Below are positions 23,061 through 34,130 of a stretch of DNA of 64,000 nucleotides, one piece after another. The notes under the pieces were generated by a model. That model did not search any database, was not told where the DNA came from, and saw only the letters and a program-made list of their open reading frames with translations. The position numbers and the translations under genes were made by a program. Origin of the DNA: Acanthosepion lycidas. Taxonomy: Eukaryota; Mollusca; Cephalopoda; Sepiida; Sepiidae. Numbering within the stretch: position 1 is the stretch's first letter; every line of letters begins with the position of its first letter. The DNA is taken from contig OZ010613.1 of the NCBI GenBank assembly GCA_963932145.1, positions 42,622,778 to 42,686,777 of the forward strand, written 5' to 3'.

Positions 23061-23160
23061 TTAGGTTGGTGTAAAAATAATGACATAATAATGTTTTTTT
23101 GACGTTAAAAAATACGTCAAAAAACAACATTATTATGTCATTATTTTTGAACCAACCTAA
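23061..23160. mobile_element. 100-bp hairpin MITE, mariner type, with TA target duplication
   Basis: Almost the whole element is one inverted repeat. TTAGGTTGGTGTAAAAATAA through ATAATGTTTTTTGACG folds onto its complement with a small central loop (TTAAAAAATA). TA duplications flank it at 23059-23060 and 23161-23162. Its end matches that of the MITE at 15493. Confidence 0.92.
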
Positions 23161-23169
23161 TATAAACTG

Positions 23170-23985
23170 TATAAAAGTAAAAGACTATTATTAGTTTCCG
23201 CGTTTCATCCAATGTTGACTTTTCAAGACAAAAATGAAATGAATTTATTAAAAAACAAAGTAACTATTAACAACAAGCTTAATGTCCTGAGCAACTAGAA
23301 GAATTTAGAAAAATGCTATTTTATTTATATTGTCAACTGAAAATTACGTCAAGTACTATCATGTGTGGAAATATTGTTTTTATTGTTGTGTTGACAGATT
23401 CAACCATTTTCTTTTCATTTCCTGATACGGTTGTGTACTTTGGATTGGGAGAGTTTTCCTATTGTCTTTTACTTTTATACAAGTTGTCTTTTTTACAGGT
23501 TAGTAATTTTTCATATATATAAACTATAAATGCCTTAATGAGTTTGAAATTTGAAACAGCTAGCATTTTAATTGCCTAAACAATTTCAAAACAAAAAGTA
23601 TCTTTAAAGATTTCAGAATTGTCATCAGCACCTGCTCACATCCAAATATCAAGATTGTCATCCTGTCTCCCTATTTCCTTTCTTCCCCCACCCCTAGTGA
23701 CAGTTGTGAAGATAGCTGTGAATCAGAGAGTTTGACTAGGCCATTTTCATGAATTTGATTTCAGTGGACAACTCCACACAATAGAGAAGCTCACATGCTT
23801 GATCAGAAGAGCTTCCCTTGCTGCTTAAAGGGGATTGAGACAAGCGAGATCTGACAAACCTGATTGCATTAGACAGTGAAATGCTTGGTCTGTAAAGGTT
23901 TGCCTTAGTTGTTACTCCAGCTCAACTGGTTTTGCCCTCTTCTGTGAGAAAACGGGAAATAGGGGGAAAAAACCCAAAAAAAACT
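23170..23985. other. Intron DNA, no gene recognised
   Basis: A 69-codon open frame at 23313-23522 looks hydrophobic but belongs to no family I know and is AT-rich like its flanks. The part near 23700-23900 (GTGAAGATAGCTGTGAATCA) may be an unclassified repeat. Confidence 0.35.
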
Positions 23986-23988
23986 CCT

Positions 23989-24257
23989 TGTTGTGAACCT
24001 GAAACGAACGCCTGGTTGCGAACATGAATCGAATGCACGACTCTTTCGAATGAACACTTTACGACAGCAAACGGCAGCCACGACTGCTGCTGACGAACGG
24101 ACGACCGACTGTAGTGGCTTTTGTTGCCCAAAAAAAACACCAAACGACTCGCGCATCTTCTTGTAGCCATCGGTTGAGTCCCTTATAGTACTCCAAGGTG
24201 TGCCCGGCGAAAACACACACACGCAGTTTGAGGATGCTTCCGCGCATGCTCGTTACA
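23989..24257 (-). repeat. 3' LTR of the Gypsy-type element
   Basis: On the minus strand it begins TGTAACGAGC and ends AACA, so it has TG...CA termini. A purine-rich tract (AACGAGGAGGAG) precedes it, as expected for a polypurine tract. It shares GTACTCCAAGGTGTGCCCGG and GCACGACTCTTTCGAA with the other LTR. Confidence 0.8.
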
Positions 24258-24440
24258 CTCCTCCTCGTTACACTCCTCCCTGATCTTGAGATCACACAAA
24301 TGGCAATGTGGGGCAGGCCGTTTCTGCCTGGTGCTCAGTCTCAGTGGTATGGTCTCAAGCAGTTTCTCAGTGGTGCTCTCTTCAGACGTCTCACTGAGCT
24401 CATCCCACATAGGTTCATCAGGCACGCTACTTGCTGAGGT
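24258..24440 (-). pseudogene. pol C-terminal tail
   Basis: The frame MPDEPMWDELSETSEESTTE, then LSTRQKRPAPHCHLCDLKIR, ends near the polypurine tract. An 'RxSTRxRRPP'-type tail is common at the end of Gypsy Pol. It includes a direct repeat EECNEEECNE. Confidence 0.6.
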
Positions 24441-25260
24441 GTGCTCTTCCTGTGATTTTTATATATACCATCAGGGCTTCTTCATCATCATCAGAAGAAC
24501 TAATGTAGTTGCTGACAGAATAATCCTTCCCGCATGCTGGACGCACATCTTTTATGTGGCGCGGTATTCCATCCACAGACGGAGTGTGAACTATTAATTT
24601 GTGTCACCATACCCTTGTTGAACTGTGTTGTACACCTTCCATGCGGATTTTTTACCCAGACCGTCTCTCCTACCGTATAAGGATTGGCAACTGTGTCTTC
24701 ATGCACCAAAGCTGCATCGATACCCTTAATGCGGACCCCGTAGGTGTAGGTTGCATTCACCGGTGCAGTTGAAGCTGTTTTATTGTCCTTTGGGGTAACG
24801 TGCCAATATACAGCTTCCAAAACTGAATACCGTGTTCTCATTGCAATGTGCTTTATTGTACAATGGGATCTCTCAACTATCCCATTCCCCAATGGTACGT
24901 GGGCACAGTGAAACCGTATTTGTAGATTCCACATCTTTGCAAAAGCGGCAAACCTCTCTTCACAAAACGCTGCACCATTATCTGTAAGCAGCTCAGTCGG
25001 TGGCTCTCTTTCACAAAACATGACTTCCAACTGCTTGATGATGCTGGCAGTCTTGGCGGTGCAAGCGCTTCCAAATGACAAAACGACTGGGGCCGCAGTC
25101 TATCAGCGTCAGGTATAGTTGATGTCTGAAATGGGTTACATCCATCGCAACCCTGTGCCAATTTTCCGTGACATCAAGCCTTCCCGGTTTCCAACACACT
25201 GGGGCCGGGTCAATTGACTGGCATTCCTTGCATCCACCACTCACACCTCAGCTTTTGTTA
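24440..25260 (-). pseudogene. Integrase of the Gypsy-type element
   Basis: The end of the zinc-binding part (CKECQSIDPAP) is followed by HRVAMDVTHF (first catalytic Asp), LLTDNGAAFCEERF (second Asp) and GNGIVERSHCTIK (Glu). All three DDE residues are present, but a frameshift lies between the first and second. The product would insert element DNA in active relatives. Confidence 0.82.
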
Positions 25261-25544
25261 CTCTTGGGTCGATCAACTTCACAAAATAGTGTGTTCTCTT
25301 TACACCAGAGTGTCCGCTGGATTGATGAATGGCTCGTACTTGACCAACATCTCGCTCTTCAGCCACAGCACACATAGGTTCTCTGGGTTCCGTTATTTTG
25401 TGCATTTAATTTAATCATCGCTGTGGTACTCAAGTAAGTTGGCTCAATTGTTGTACGACTTGACAAGCTCTACATCAATGTCCAGCTCGTATTCTAAGGC
25501 CAACTCTTAGAGTGTGGCTAGCAGACGTCTGATCAGCATCTCGG

Positions 25545-25925
25545 AGGCTGCCTTGGTGCACACTCTCATCCATCTGGACAGAGTGTCAGTTACCCAGCGA
25601 TGCACACATGCTGAGTCTGTCCATAAATGAATGGTTTTAGCCTTCCATTGTAATGCAAGGTTGACGCCTCACAACACAGCATCGAGCTCAGCCAAGTTGA
25701 TGTGCTTGTCTTTGTGCACCAGTCAGAGCCAGCTTGCATCTTCTGCCATGGTGCCATTGCTCTCCACAACCACACTGGTGACTAAGGAGCTTGCATCTAC
25801 CCACATTTGCAGTTCCCAATCATACTCTCCCGAATTTGTGCGGGAGCTGGATATTCTGCCAGTCTGTTTCTTAACGTACCCGGATGTTGGTTGCCAGCCC
25901 ATTTCCAAGATGTGGTCCACCTGCG
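25545..25925 (-). pseudogene. RNase H domain of the Gypsy-type element
   Basis: Pieces MWVDASSLVTSVVVES, NLAELDAVLRGVNLALQW and IHLWTDSACVHRWV contain the D-E-D residues of RNase H1-type domains. Just upstream is the RT connection end (DHILEMGWQPTSGYV). It is spread over different frames, hence broken. Confidence 0.8.
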
Positions 25926-25942
25926 AGTGGTCTCATCGTATT

Positions 25943-26425
25943 CTACTTTAAAGTCTGGCTCGTGATGGCAGCAACAACTGGTTCGACACACTGCGGAAAC
26001 TTTACCTTACTGGCGCCAGTTACAGATATTCCTCCCAACTGTTTTATGGCGTCTAGTCCGAGCAGCAAGTCGAATCCAAGCAGGTCTCCATCCACGACTA
26101 GGACTTCCATAGTGATGGACGGCTTTGCACCAACGCTAACTTGTACAACTCCAATTCTACAGCAGTCAAGTGTGCCTCTGTCTGCTGTAAGCACGCATGT
26201 TGATTTTCTTGTCCATGCTCGACAGCATGACTTGAGGACTAGTGACTGTGTGCATCCTGTATCCATCAGAGCTGTATGTGGTATTCCATTGATACGAACT
26301 GTCACTACAGGCAATGCGCCATTTACAACGGTTTTGGAGAGGAGATTGGCGCTGAATTCTCGCCCCCTTGCTCGTTTCCCAGACAACACAGAGCAATGTG
26401 CCCTTGCCGATGACATCAATAGCAA
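25943..26425 (-). pseudogene. Retropepsin domain of the Gypsy-type element
   Basis: A 160-codon open frame contains ALMDTGCTQSLV, where the DTG triad of an aspartic protease is intact, and a second conserved end LLLGLDAIKQLGG (the LLGxD motif). It processes the Gag-Pol polyprotein in active relatives. It is the longest unbroken part of the element. The open frame on the opposite strand (25884-26429) is its shadow. Confidence 0.85.
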
Positions 26426-26990
26426 GTGATGGTCCGTCGGTGCTTGGTACTAGTACCTTTGGATGGTTCATGACCCAGGAGACAATCGCTCGCCCTATGA
26501 TTGTGTCCATCACATTTATAGCACCTTGTGTGCACATCTGTTTCCTTTAACTGAGCAGCCACTGCAGCCTGCTCTGTAAAACCAGTGCACTTCTTCAAGA
26601 TAGCGCGAGCTTGTGCCAGCACATGTGACAAATCCAGGTCTTCCATCCGGGATGACGCTCTTAAAAGCTCCACTGCAAACACTTTTCTGATAAGCCACCA
26701 AACAGAACCGTGAGTCTGCGCAGTTCTACCAAAAAGATGTCGCCCGTCTCACCTAGCTGAAGGTGACATGCTACAAACTGCTTCCACGCGGAGAAGGGGT
26801 CTAAGGCGAAGGCCGTGTATAACACTTAACACAATTGAAGTCTGCGCGCTTCTCCTCATTCAATTGCTGGTACACAGCATATGCACCACCTGCCAAACGC
26901 ATCAGGATTGTCCAGAATCTTTTCCGTCGAACAGTGGTATCAGCTTCGGGTCGAAGGTCATAATGCTGAAATAGCTTGGGAGAGAAAAAA
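26416..26990 (-). pseudogene. gag remnant with a CCHC zinc knuckle
   Basis: The minus strand starts near FQHYDLRPEADTTVRRKRFW just inside the 5' LTR. Frame changes follow, then LAQARAILKKCTGF and the knuckle CYKCDGHNHRASDC near 26500-26540. The knuckle binds genomic RNA in this family. Several frames are used, so the gene is broken and shortened. Confidence 0.75.
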
Positions 26991-27002
26991 AAAAAATATC
27001 CT

Positions 27003-27253
27003 TGTTGCGAACCCGAAACGAATGCACGACTCTTTCGAACGAACACTTTACAACAGCAAACGAGCAAACAGCACCCATGACTGCTGCCTACGAACGGACG
27101 GCCAACTGCAAAGGCTTTTGTTGCCCAAAACAAAACCACCAAATGACTCGCGCGTCTTCTTCTTGTAGTCATTAGTCGAGTCCATTATGGTACTCCAAGG
27201 TGTGCCCGGCGAAAACACACATGCAGTTCAAGGACCCTTCCGCGCTCGTTATA
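27003..27253 (-). repeat. 5' LTR of the Gypsy-type element
   Basis: It matches 23989-24257 over its length with substitutions and small gaps. The first dinucleotide is TA where the other copy has TG. The two copies differ at many positions, so the insertion is old. No clear primer-binding site or target duplication is visible. Confidence 0.75.
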
Positions 27254-27254
27254 T

Positions 27255-27480
27255 CTTCTACTAGTTTGGCCATTGAGATTGTGTAGATATTTGTCTATTC
27301 CGTCGTTGGGGTCTTTGGTGGTGGTTGCATTCAGTCTGGTCTCTCCTCCTTGACCTTACTGCCATGGTTATCACTACAGGAGTTGGAACTCCAGACAGCT
27401 TCTCTCTTGGAATCACTGGTGTGCACATGCCTTCTACCATGATAAGAAAGACCGTATATATTTTAGGCTGGATGTCTGAG
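27255..27480 (-). other. Flank of the LTR element with LINE-like readings
   Basis: In reverse complement a broken frame reads LNATTTKDPNDG, then DKYLHNLNGQ. It is moderately GC-rich. It may be an older non-LTR insertion, but I cannot assign it. Confidence 0.3.
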
Positions 27481-27519
27481 TGAACAGTTAATTATCAAAT
27501 GTACATCTTTGATTTCAGT

Positions 27520-27775
27520 CAGTTATGTGCATGATACACGTGTAGGCGATCATATATCTTTCAATACATGACTAATGAGGCAGATTTTTTCTCTGCAGTA
27601 GGTTGCTATTTCTTTCTGTGGTAGAGCAGTTGCTATCCAAGGCTACAGAACCCAGTCTGTCCTGCTATTTACCCATAGGGTATTAGCATGTAAGTGAATG
27701 TAATGGATTTGACTGGATTTCAAAGTTGGCTCTCCGATTTCTCAATCGAAGCAGCTATCCATTTCTCCACTCCAA
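27520..27775 (-). mobile_element. SINE copy, minus strand
   Basis: In reverse complement it has a tRNA-like head (GGATAGCTGCTTCGATTGAG), the GGGTAAATAGCAGGACAGAC body, and the 3' part GCCTCATTAGTCATGTATTG. It is the same type as 50700-50995 and 58745-59035. Confidence 0.7.
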
Positions 27776-28080
27776 GCTTTCGACTTACTATTACTTTAAT
27801 AACGATAATAGAACTCAATAATAAAAGTATAAAATTATCATTAAATGCATGAAAACATTTTTTATAATTGTTGTTGGTAAAAATAAATATTTGAGAGATA
27901 AATAATAAAGGAAGAAATTCAGAATTGTAACTATATAAACAAAATAAAAGGCTTTGTTAAAATAGTTACCATGGAAAATAAAATAATTTCTGTTAATTTA
28001 GTTGCTAAGGAGACAGTGTTTTATCACAACAAAATCTTGAATGCTATGTAAGTATGCAAAAAGAGTTTTTGGTTTTTAAA

Positions 28081-28116
<36 letters not shown>

Positions 28117-28278
28117 TTGTCATTCCCAAATCAATATAAAAATTATATACTTGGATCTGAGTAGGTGAAGTGCTAGGGGGGAATGACCAATTTTTATTAC
28201 TAATCCTATGTAACCACGAGATTCTCACTTAAAACAGCCTTCTGCTATATTCTATTCAAGTGGGCATGTGGATAAATA

Positions 28279-28620
28279 TCACAATTCCCCATGTATAATA
28301 CGTCTTCATCCATAATACGCACCCTTAAAATTGTGCTGAAAGTGTGGGAAAATACTTCTACTCACACATAATACAATACACCTCTTGGTAATCAAACCCT
28401 AAAATTGTACCTCTCCAATTACAGTCAGCATTTCTTGCTCTTATTTAAAATAAATGCTTTTAAACATAGAATAATATTATTCTAATTTAGTTTTATGATA
28501 ATTCACATTTTATTTTATGGGAATTTTTAAAGATTTTTTTTTGTAGCTGTGCATAATACGCACCCCTGATTTTGCTTATTTTTTTAGAAAAAAATGCATA
28601 TTATACATGGGGAATTATGG
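28279..28620. mobile_element. Non-autonomous TIR element of unknown superfamily, ~340 bp
   Basis: The ends ACAATTCCCCATGTATAATA and its inverted copy (TATTATACATGGGGAATT) border the segment. Inside, ATAATACGCACCC occurs twice in direct orientation (28316 and 28553). There is no coding potential. The superfamily was not recognised. Confidence 0.6.
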
Positions 28621-28959
28621 TATCCTTTTTATTCTGGCTCTTTTGCCAAGCCCCCCTGAGTAAAAATAAAATGTAATATGCCTAGCTTCTGGGGCATGGG
28701 TGGTGTCATTGTCCAATGCTTATACTTCACCCCATCATGCTAAGTGGAAGAGGGTTGGGCTTAATGCCTGAAGCATCCCAAAAGGGAAGTACCAATTATT
28801 ATTTCCATAATATATGTGAGATGCCCATTTAATCCTCTTGTGCTATTTTCCATTTGAGTAAGCATGGAGATAAATATGCCTTTTCAGTCACACATCTAAC
28901 AGATGTGGTAAGATGAAAGTGAAATTTCTAATCAAAATTGCTAATGTTTACTGAATGCA

Positions 28960-29570
28960 TATTATTGCATGCAAATAAATACATATACAAAAAAAGAAAA
29001 CTTGTGTATGTGAAAACTATTAATATTATTATTCCAAATACGGTGAACTCCTTTTATGTAAATAAAAAAAAAAAATGAATAATAATGAAAGGAAAAAAAA
29101 GTCAACCTCAACTCCATTAATATTGCCACTATTCTGTTTTTTTTTTTTTGTTTTTTTTTCTTTTTTTTCAGTGTTACTATTCTATGTACCATATCTCTTG
29201 TGGCAATCATGGCTCTCCACAATTTCCTATCCTTTGTAACTCTTAATAATTTTTTTTTCTTTTTGTTACCTCTCATAAATTTTGTTCCTCCATCCATTTA
29301 CTAATGTTCAATTGTTCACTAAGTAGGTTATGCATTGTTTTTGTCTATCCCTCTTTCCTCCAATCTGTTTTGTTAGTATCAAATTTTCCAAGCCCTTTTT
29401 CCTCATTAATTTCAACTATCTCTTCCTGATAAGTAGAAGTGTCCTTTTTATTCCTATTTTCTCTAAAACTTCTTCATTGCTCAGATATTCAGTTCATGGT
29501 ATTCTCAGTATTTCTTCTGTAAAATCAGGTTTCTCTTGTTTCATGTCTCTTTATCTTTGAGGAGATTGTC
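28960..29570 (-). mobile_element. LINE ORF2 C-terminus, minus strand
   Basis: The reverse complement reads, in order, RKKGLENLIL, GGKRDRQKQCIT, then MDGGTKF and LLRVTKDRKLWRAMIA. These are the C-terminal motifs of the LINE type whose end is amplified in tandem at 11050-11880. The frame is interrupted. Confidence 0.75.
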
Positions 29571-29878
29571 CAGCATTCTGTCAGATAGGAGGACTGATAT
29601 TATGTAACAGTTCTGTTCTCTTTTCTTACTGAGTATATTTTCATTCATTCATCACCCTGTGAATAAACTTACTAATACTTACCAAAATGGGGCTCTCTGT
29701 CAAACTCTTCTTTAAGCGGAGAATAAAGTTTCCCACAGAAGAATGTTTTTGAAGTTAATATTTTGTATAAGTTCTCATCATTTAATATTTATCTATAGCT
29801 TTTCAAATACATTTTCATATTTCTATTAGAATATCAATAAATATTAAATGAATGATTTGTTGAATTATATTTGCAAAA

Positions 29879-30623
29879 TCTCTATCTATAAAAGGCAGGG
29901 TGTGTGTGTGTGTAACGAATGTACAGCCACAGTTTTCGACAGATTTGCACCAAAATTTACATGCACATACTCCAAGTTAGTAGAAAGGCCAAGACTGACT
30001 TTGCATTTCCCAACTCCCATCGATAGTGGAATTAATCGATTTTTTTTCATGCTTCTATGGCAGTTTTCATGTAGTTTGAGGCCATTTTGTACTGGCCAGA
30101 GTGAGAGCCAATAGCTGGCTGCCATGTATAGGCAGGAAAATTCTATTGGCCATCATGAGAACCAACAGCTGACTGACACGAATGTTAACTAGCATGCTGC
30201 ATTCGTCACAAGTGGGAAAAATTTAAATCTGCATGGCACTTTACTCCAGTTGGCTCATTCGCTTGCTTAAACTCAACGTTGTTTCTGATTCCGCAAAACT
30301 GGGTTGGGTGTGAAAAAGTATTTGTTAACATTCTTTTTTCATTCAGTTTTTCCAGTTATGAGTCCTTTTTTAAAGCTGATTGTTTTGTGTTCATTTTGTT
30401 TAGTTCTTTTTTTGTAACAGATTTAATGTATAGTATAGAGCTTAGAAAAAATTTGCAGTGTGAGATAGGCAAGAAGTAAGGCATGTAGCAACATCAGCAC
30501 GGCAAAGGGCACTCCTTTAAAGGCAAGGAAGGGCAAAAATATTTTAAGTCAAGTGATAGCGATTGCTGTATGAGTCGTACGATTTTTGAATCAAGCATGG
30601 GCAACACCGGGCCATGCTGCTAG
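29879..30623 (+). mobile_element. Non-autonomous Helitron, ~745 bp
   Basis: It starts TCTCTATCTATAAAAGGCAG after an A and ends GCAACACCGGGCCATGCTGC TAG before a T. The Helitron signature is a TC start, a CTAG end, a GC-rich hairpin shortly before the 3' end and insertion between A and T. It contains a (GT)n tract near 29897, as many animal Helitrons do. There is no Rep/helicase coding. Confidence 0.8.
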
Positions 30624-30678
30624 TTTGTTCATATAAAATCTACTTTGGAAATTTTAGTACCTTACTGAATTTTAAATA

Positions 30679-31041
30679 CAGGGTGTCCATAAAGTTTATG
30701 TGCACTTTCAAAAAATTTATAACTTTATTTGTATTTGTGATAGAAATAATTTGTAAAAAGGATTAGAAAGAAGCAAATCTATATTTTTTAAGGTTTTATT
30801 GAAATTTTATTTAAGTTTCCACATATCCTCCATCATTAGCAATACAAAGGGTAATACAATTTTGCAGTTCATGGAAAACATTTGCCAATTGATTTACAGT
30901 AATGCCTGAAATTACATTAGCTATACTTTAAACTAAGTACATTAAACTTTTATAACATTTTTTACAGATTATTTCTATCGCAAATACAAATAGTTATAAT
31001 TTTTTTTTTTTTAAGTGCACACGAATTTTATGGACGCCCTG
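30679..31041 (-). mobile_element. mariner-like element, deleted, 363 bp, TA flanks
   Basis: The terminal repeats are about 80 bp (CAGGGTGTCCATAAAGTTTA and its slightly changed inverted copy), with TA on both sides. The minus strand keeps a broken transposase C-terminus: ITVNQLANVFHELQNCITLC followed by IANDGGYVE, the ending usual for this mariner-like lineage. The middle of the gene is lost. Confidence 0.85.
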
Positions 31042-31211
31042 TATACTTTCCTATTTTTCTTGTCACTATGTAATTGGAGGATGAATGAAAATCTTGCTAA
31101 ATAAATTTGTCATGGATAGTCTGAACTGGTTTATTTCAGATAAATTTATGTATGTGCTGAACAAGTTTGGCTATATTGCTGTTTATCCCTCTTGTATTTA
31201 TTTTGTTTTAG

Positions 31212-31385
31212 ATCCAAGAACTTGAAAATGCAATTGTAAAGCGAGATGAACTTTTGCGGCAGTTATCTTCACGATTGCAAATCTCAGTGCAGGAAGCTGC
31301 TGACAAGGGTTTACAACAAGTGTGTTCAGCAGAAACACAAAAGTTAGCCCAACAGGTCCAATTGCTTCAACTTCAGTTACAACAG
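31212..31385 (+). CDS. AKAP9: AKAP9-like exon with a GC splice donor
   Basis: The exon is 174 nt, 58 codons, phase 0 at both ends. It follows TTGTTTTAG and ends CAACAG before GCAAGT, so the downstream intron appears to be of the GC-AG class. It encodes IQELENAIVKRDELLRQLSS and continues to LQLLQLQLQQ. The opening resembles the early AKAP9 coiled coil that reads EFEAAIKQRDGIITQL. The next possible GT donor, four bases downstream (GTATAT), would leave phase 1, which does not fit the phase-0 start of the exon at 32821. The GC donor is therefore the better reading. Confidence 0.8.
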
Positions 31386-31391
31386 GCAAGT
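31386..31391 (+). other. Probable GC-AG intron donor site
   Basis: The exon end CAG is followed by GCAAGTAT. Apart from the T-to-C change at position 2 this is an ideal donor, which is typical of genuine GC-AG introns because they need strong flanking complementarity to U1. Frame continuity to the exon at 32821 supports it. Confidence 0.65.
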
Positions 31392-32815
31392 ATATTTGTT
31401 TGTGTGTTTTTTTTGTTTTTTTTTATTGTTTTTTTTCTTGCTCTTTTTCGTTTTTCTCCATTGCTTTTTTTCTTTAATAATGGGAAAAAAAAATCTTTTT
31501 TTTTGTAGTTTTTTTTTTTTTTTATGTGCCAATATTTCAGGACGTGGGCACATTCAATTTGACATAGTGACTGATGTAGATTTTACAAGTAAGTGAATCT
31601 ACACCTGGTGACCAGTCGGAATAGGAATTGCTGTGGTTATAATTTGTGAAGTAGGGTAAATTGTTTGAAAAAGCAATGTAACAGTTAATGGTGTGAATTT
31701 TAGCAATAAGTGATTTTTTTTTTTTTCCCTTGTGGCCGTGGAAGAGGCATTAGAATGTTAATAGAAAATTTACATTTCACGAGCATACCCCAGAAGTACA
31801 CCATTTTTTTTTTTTTTTCCTTTTGAGTGGACTGTTGGAGAAATAAAAAGCATATAATTTGAATAAAATGAATTAGTACCTGCAATTGTCTACGTTTGAA
31901 TTTCTGACATTACGAGGTTTTAACTGGTCAGATTAACTGAAACCAGGGTCATTTACAAGTCCCTCCAATTTACCCCTAGGAAAATGAAATGCAGTCATTC
32001 TGTTTTCAAATTTGGTACACTTATAGAGCTTCATGATACAAATTGAATGGTACCTATTTTACGTCTCTAGGCCAAAGGAGCTCCAAAGATATGACCCTTT
32101 GTCAAAAAAGTGAATTTTAGAAAATAGTCACAAAGATTAAATATCAATATCTCAGTTGTTGTTTTTTTTTTTTTTTTTTCACCTACAAAGCTAAATTATA
32201 TACCATTTTAAAGTACTTGAATAGATCTAAAAGGTGAACTATTTATTTTTTTGTTTGACGATCAAATAAGATAATTTGACTGTAACCTTTGACCTTGAAT
32301 TTCTCAAAAAGCATTTTTTTTTAATTTGATAACAAATTTGTATACCTTATGTCAAGATAGGTACACAATTTTGTGGTAAGACTTTGACTGTGGCCTGAGT
32401 TTCAAGGGCTTTACCAAGTTGGGCCAAATTCAAAATGGTGTTTTTTTTTTGTTTTTTTTTCTATTTGCCACGATATGTTAACATTTTCATATCTCCCAAT
32501 ATATCTTTAGAAAGCTTTCATATTCACATAAGAACTATGATCATAAAATCAACAGAATTTGTGTTATTTTTTATTAAATGTTGACAAATGTCTTATTTTT
32601 GGTTTTGTTTACATTTTTATGATACAACAAATATATTTTTATATGAAAAAGTGACATAATGAAAATAATTATTTAAAAAAAGTGTCATGAATTAATGTTA
32701 AGACAACATAAAATAATCTGAAAATATCCTAAATGTGATGATAATTAACAAATTTTACCATTTTAAACATGTTCACAATTTTACAAGATCTTACTTTTTT
32801 GTGTGGGATTTATTT
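31392..32815. other. Intron DNA with many T-runs, nothing recognised
   Basis: AT-rich sequence with T-runs near 31430, 31510, 31720, 31807, 32165 and 32443. Several ~100-bp stretches have a similar style ('CAAATATCTCAGTTG'), but I could not define a repeat. Confidence 0.4.
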
Positions 32816-32820
32816 TACAG

Positions 32821-33174
32821 GCTGGAGAGAAGTTGAATGGACAGATGAAACAGCATTGTGTTTCAGCGCAAGCCTTACAAGACGCCAAAAACGAAATCCT
32901 CAACCTTCAGTTGGTTATCCAGCAGAAAGATGAAATGATGTCTCAACTTGTCCAGAAATTGTCCCAAGTTAATGAGGACTATGTCCAACTGCAATCGTCT
33001 ACAGCCATTGCCGAACAGCAGATGATTGACCACCAGGAGCTTTTAAAACAACTTAATGCCTTAAAGGAACGGTCTGATTCCTTGTCACAGAATTTGGATG
33101 AGGAGAGACAGAAGAACCAACAGCTGGAGAAGCAACTGAAGGATGAAAACTTGATGTTAATGCACAATGCCCAT
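32821..33174 (+). CDS. AKAP9: AKAP9-like exon: Gln-rich coiled coil
   Basis: The exon is 354 nt, 118 codons, phase 0 at both ends, with acceptor ATTTTACAG and donor GTGAGT. It encodes AGEKLNGQMKQHCVSAQALQ and continues to LMLMHNAH. Heptads are continuous and rich in Gln, Glu and Leu (ILNLQLVIQQKDEMMSQLVQ). In AKAP9 the segment after the EFEAAIKQRD helix also carries a Q-rich coil with an AKQQIL-like motif; the similarity is weak but in the expected order. A C-run directly after the donor (33183-33195) is intronic. Confidence 0.85.
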
Positions 33175-33784
33175 GTGAGTTCCCCCCCCCCCCCCAATTT
33201 GCCTAGGCTTACTGTCAGTAAAATATGCCAACCAAACTTATACAAAGATTATTTAATATCAGTAACTTGAATTCAGGATTTATTTATAGTCATTTTTATT
33301 TCTTAAAATCTTAGAAATGTTAAAATTTCAATTTTTTTTAAATTGAAGATTTAATAAAACTTCCTGGTGAAAGTTGAAAGCCTCTTTTAGATAATCAATG
33401 TAAGAATTTTTATTTTTGACGATTCCAATCCAAAAAAGAATGACTGCTAAAAAAAACATCCTCCTCCTTAGATTTATGGACAAATCTTACAGATGCATGC
33501 TGGGATTTCTTCCTAGCCAATAAAAATGGACCACTTCTTGTCAGCCATACTTTTGTTCTTTTTCTTGAAGTCAGAATGCTACAATCAGTTGACTGTATCC
33601 CTTTTGCATGTGAACATCATTCTTTGTCTTGTTGTTGTTTTTATATATTGTTTGCTTAGTATTATTTTGACTCATTCTTTTCTTTTGTTATTGTCTATTG
33701 GAAACTTTGATAATTTCATTTGTTGAACATTTTAATCAATTTCACTTAACTGTGACCAATTACTACATAATTTTATTTTTAATA

Positions 33785-34130
33785 CCATGTTAACTGCATG
33801 AATTTAAACGTGCTACTAGGTTGGCATCTCAGTCCCATCCTTTCACTGTTGAAACTGTTAAATGTAGCCGTCTCTTCTACTCCAATAGTCTCATGTTTTG
33901 CACTTCCTGTCTGTGGAACTTCCTTCCACTTACTTGCTTCCCTGATAGCTATAATCTCCAACTATTCAAATGCAATGTCTATTGACATCTCCAGATACCT
34001 TGATCTATTCACCGTCCTTCTCTTCATCTTTTCCTCTATCACACCTCCTTACTCTTGCTCCCACTCTCTGTAACCCCTTGCATGCTAGTGGTACTCTCGC
34101 CTTGCTTGGGGTGAAATGCTTTTTAAAAAA
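33785..34130 (+). mobile_element. CR1/jockey-like LINE 3' end
   Basis: The broken frame reads RLASQSHPFTVETVKC, then LWNFLPLTCFPDSYNLQLFK, the ORF2 ending seen also at 20910-21400 and 48650-49690. It is followed by the tail CCCCTTGCATGCTAGTGGTA ... TTGGGGTGAAATGC and an A-rich end. Confidence 0.8.

Larger units (their letters stand above)
23989..27253 (-). mobile_element. Ty3/Gypsy-type LTR retrotransposon remnant lacking the RT
   Basis: Two similar terminal repeats (23989-24257 and about 27003-27253) enclose, in minus-strand order, gag remains with a CCHC knuckle, a retropepsin, the RNase H, the integrase and a pol C-terminal tail. The polymerase fingers/palm region with the YxDD motif is not present; the protease is followed directly by the end of RT/RNase H near 25920. 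The polyprotein is broken by frameshifts and stops. It is an old, non-autonomous copy inside the intron, antisense to the host gene. GC content is higher than its surroundings. Confidence 0.85.

Noticed and set aside
25884..26429. 181-residue plus-strand open frame
   Set aside because: It is the shadow of the retropepsin gene of the minus-strand LTR element.
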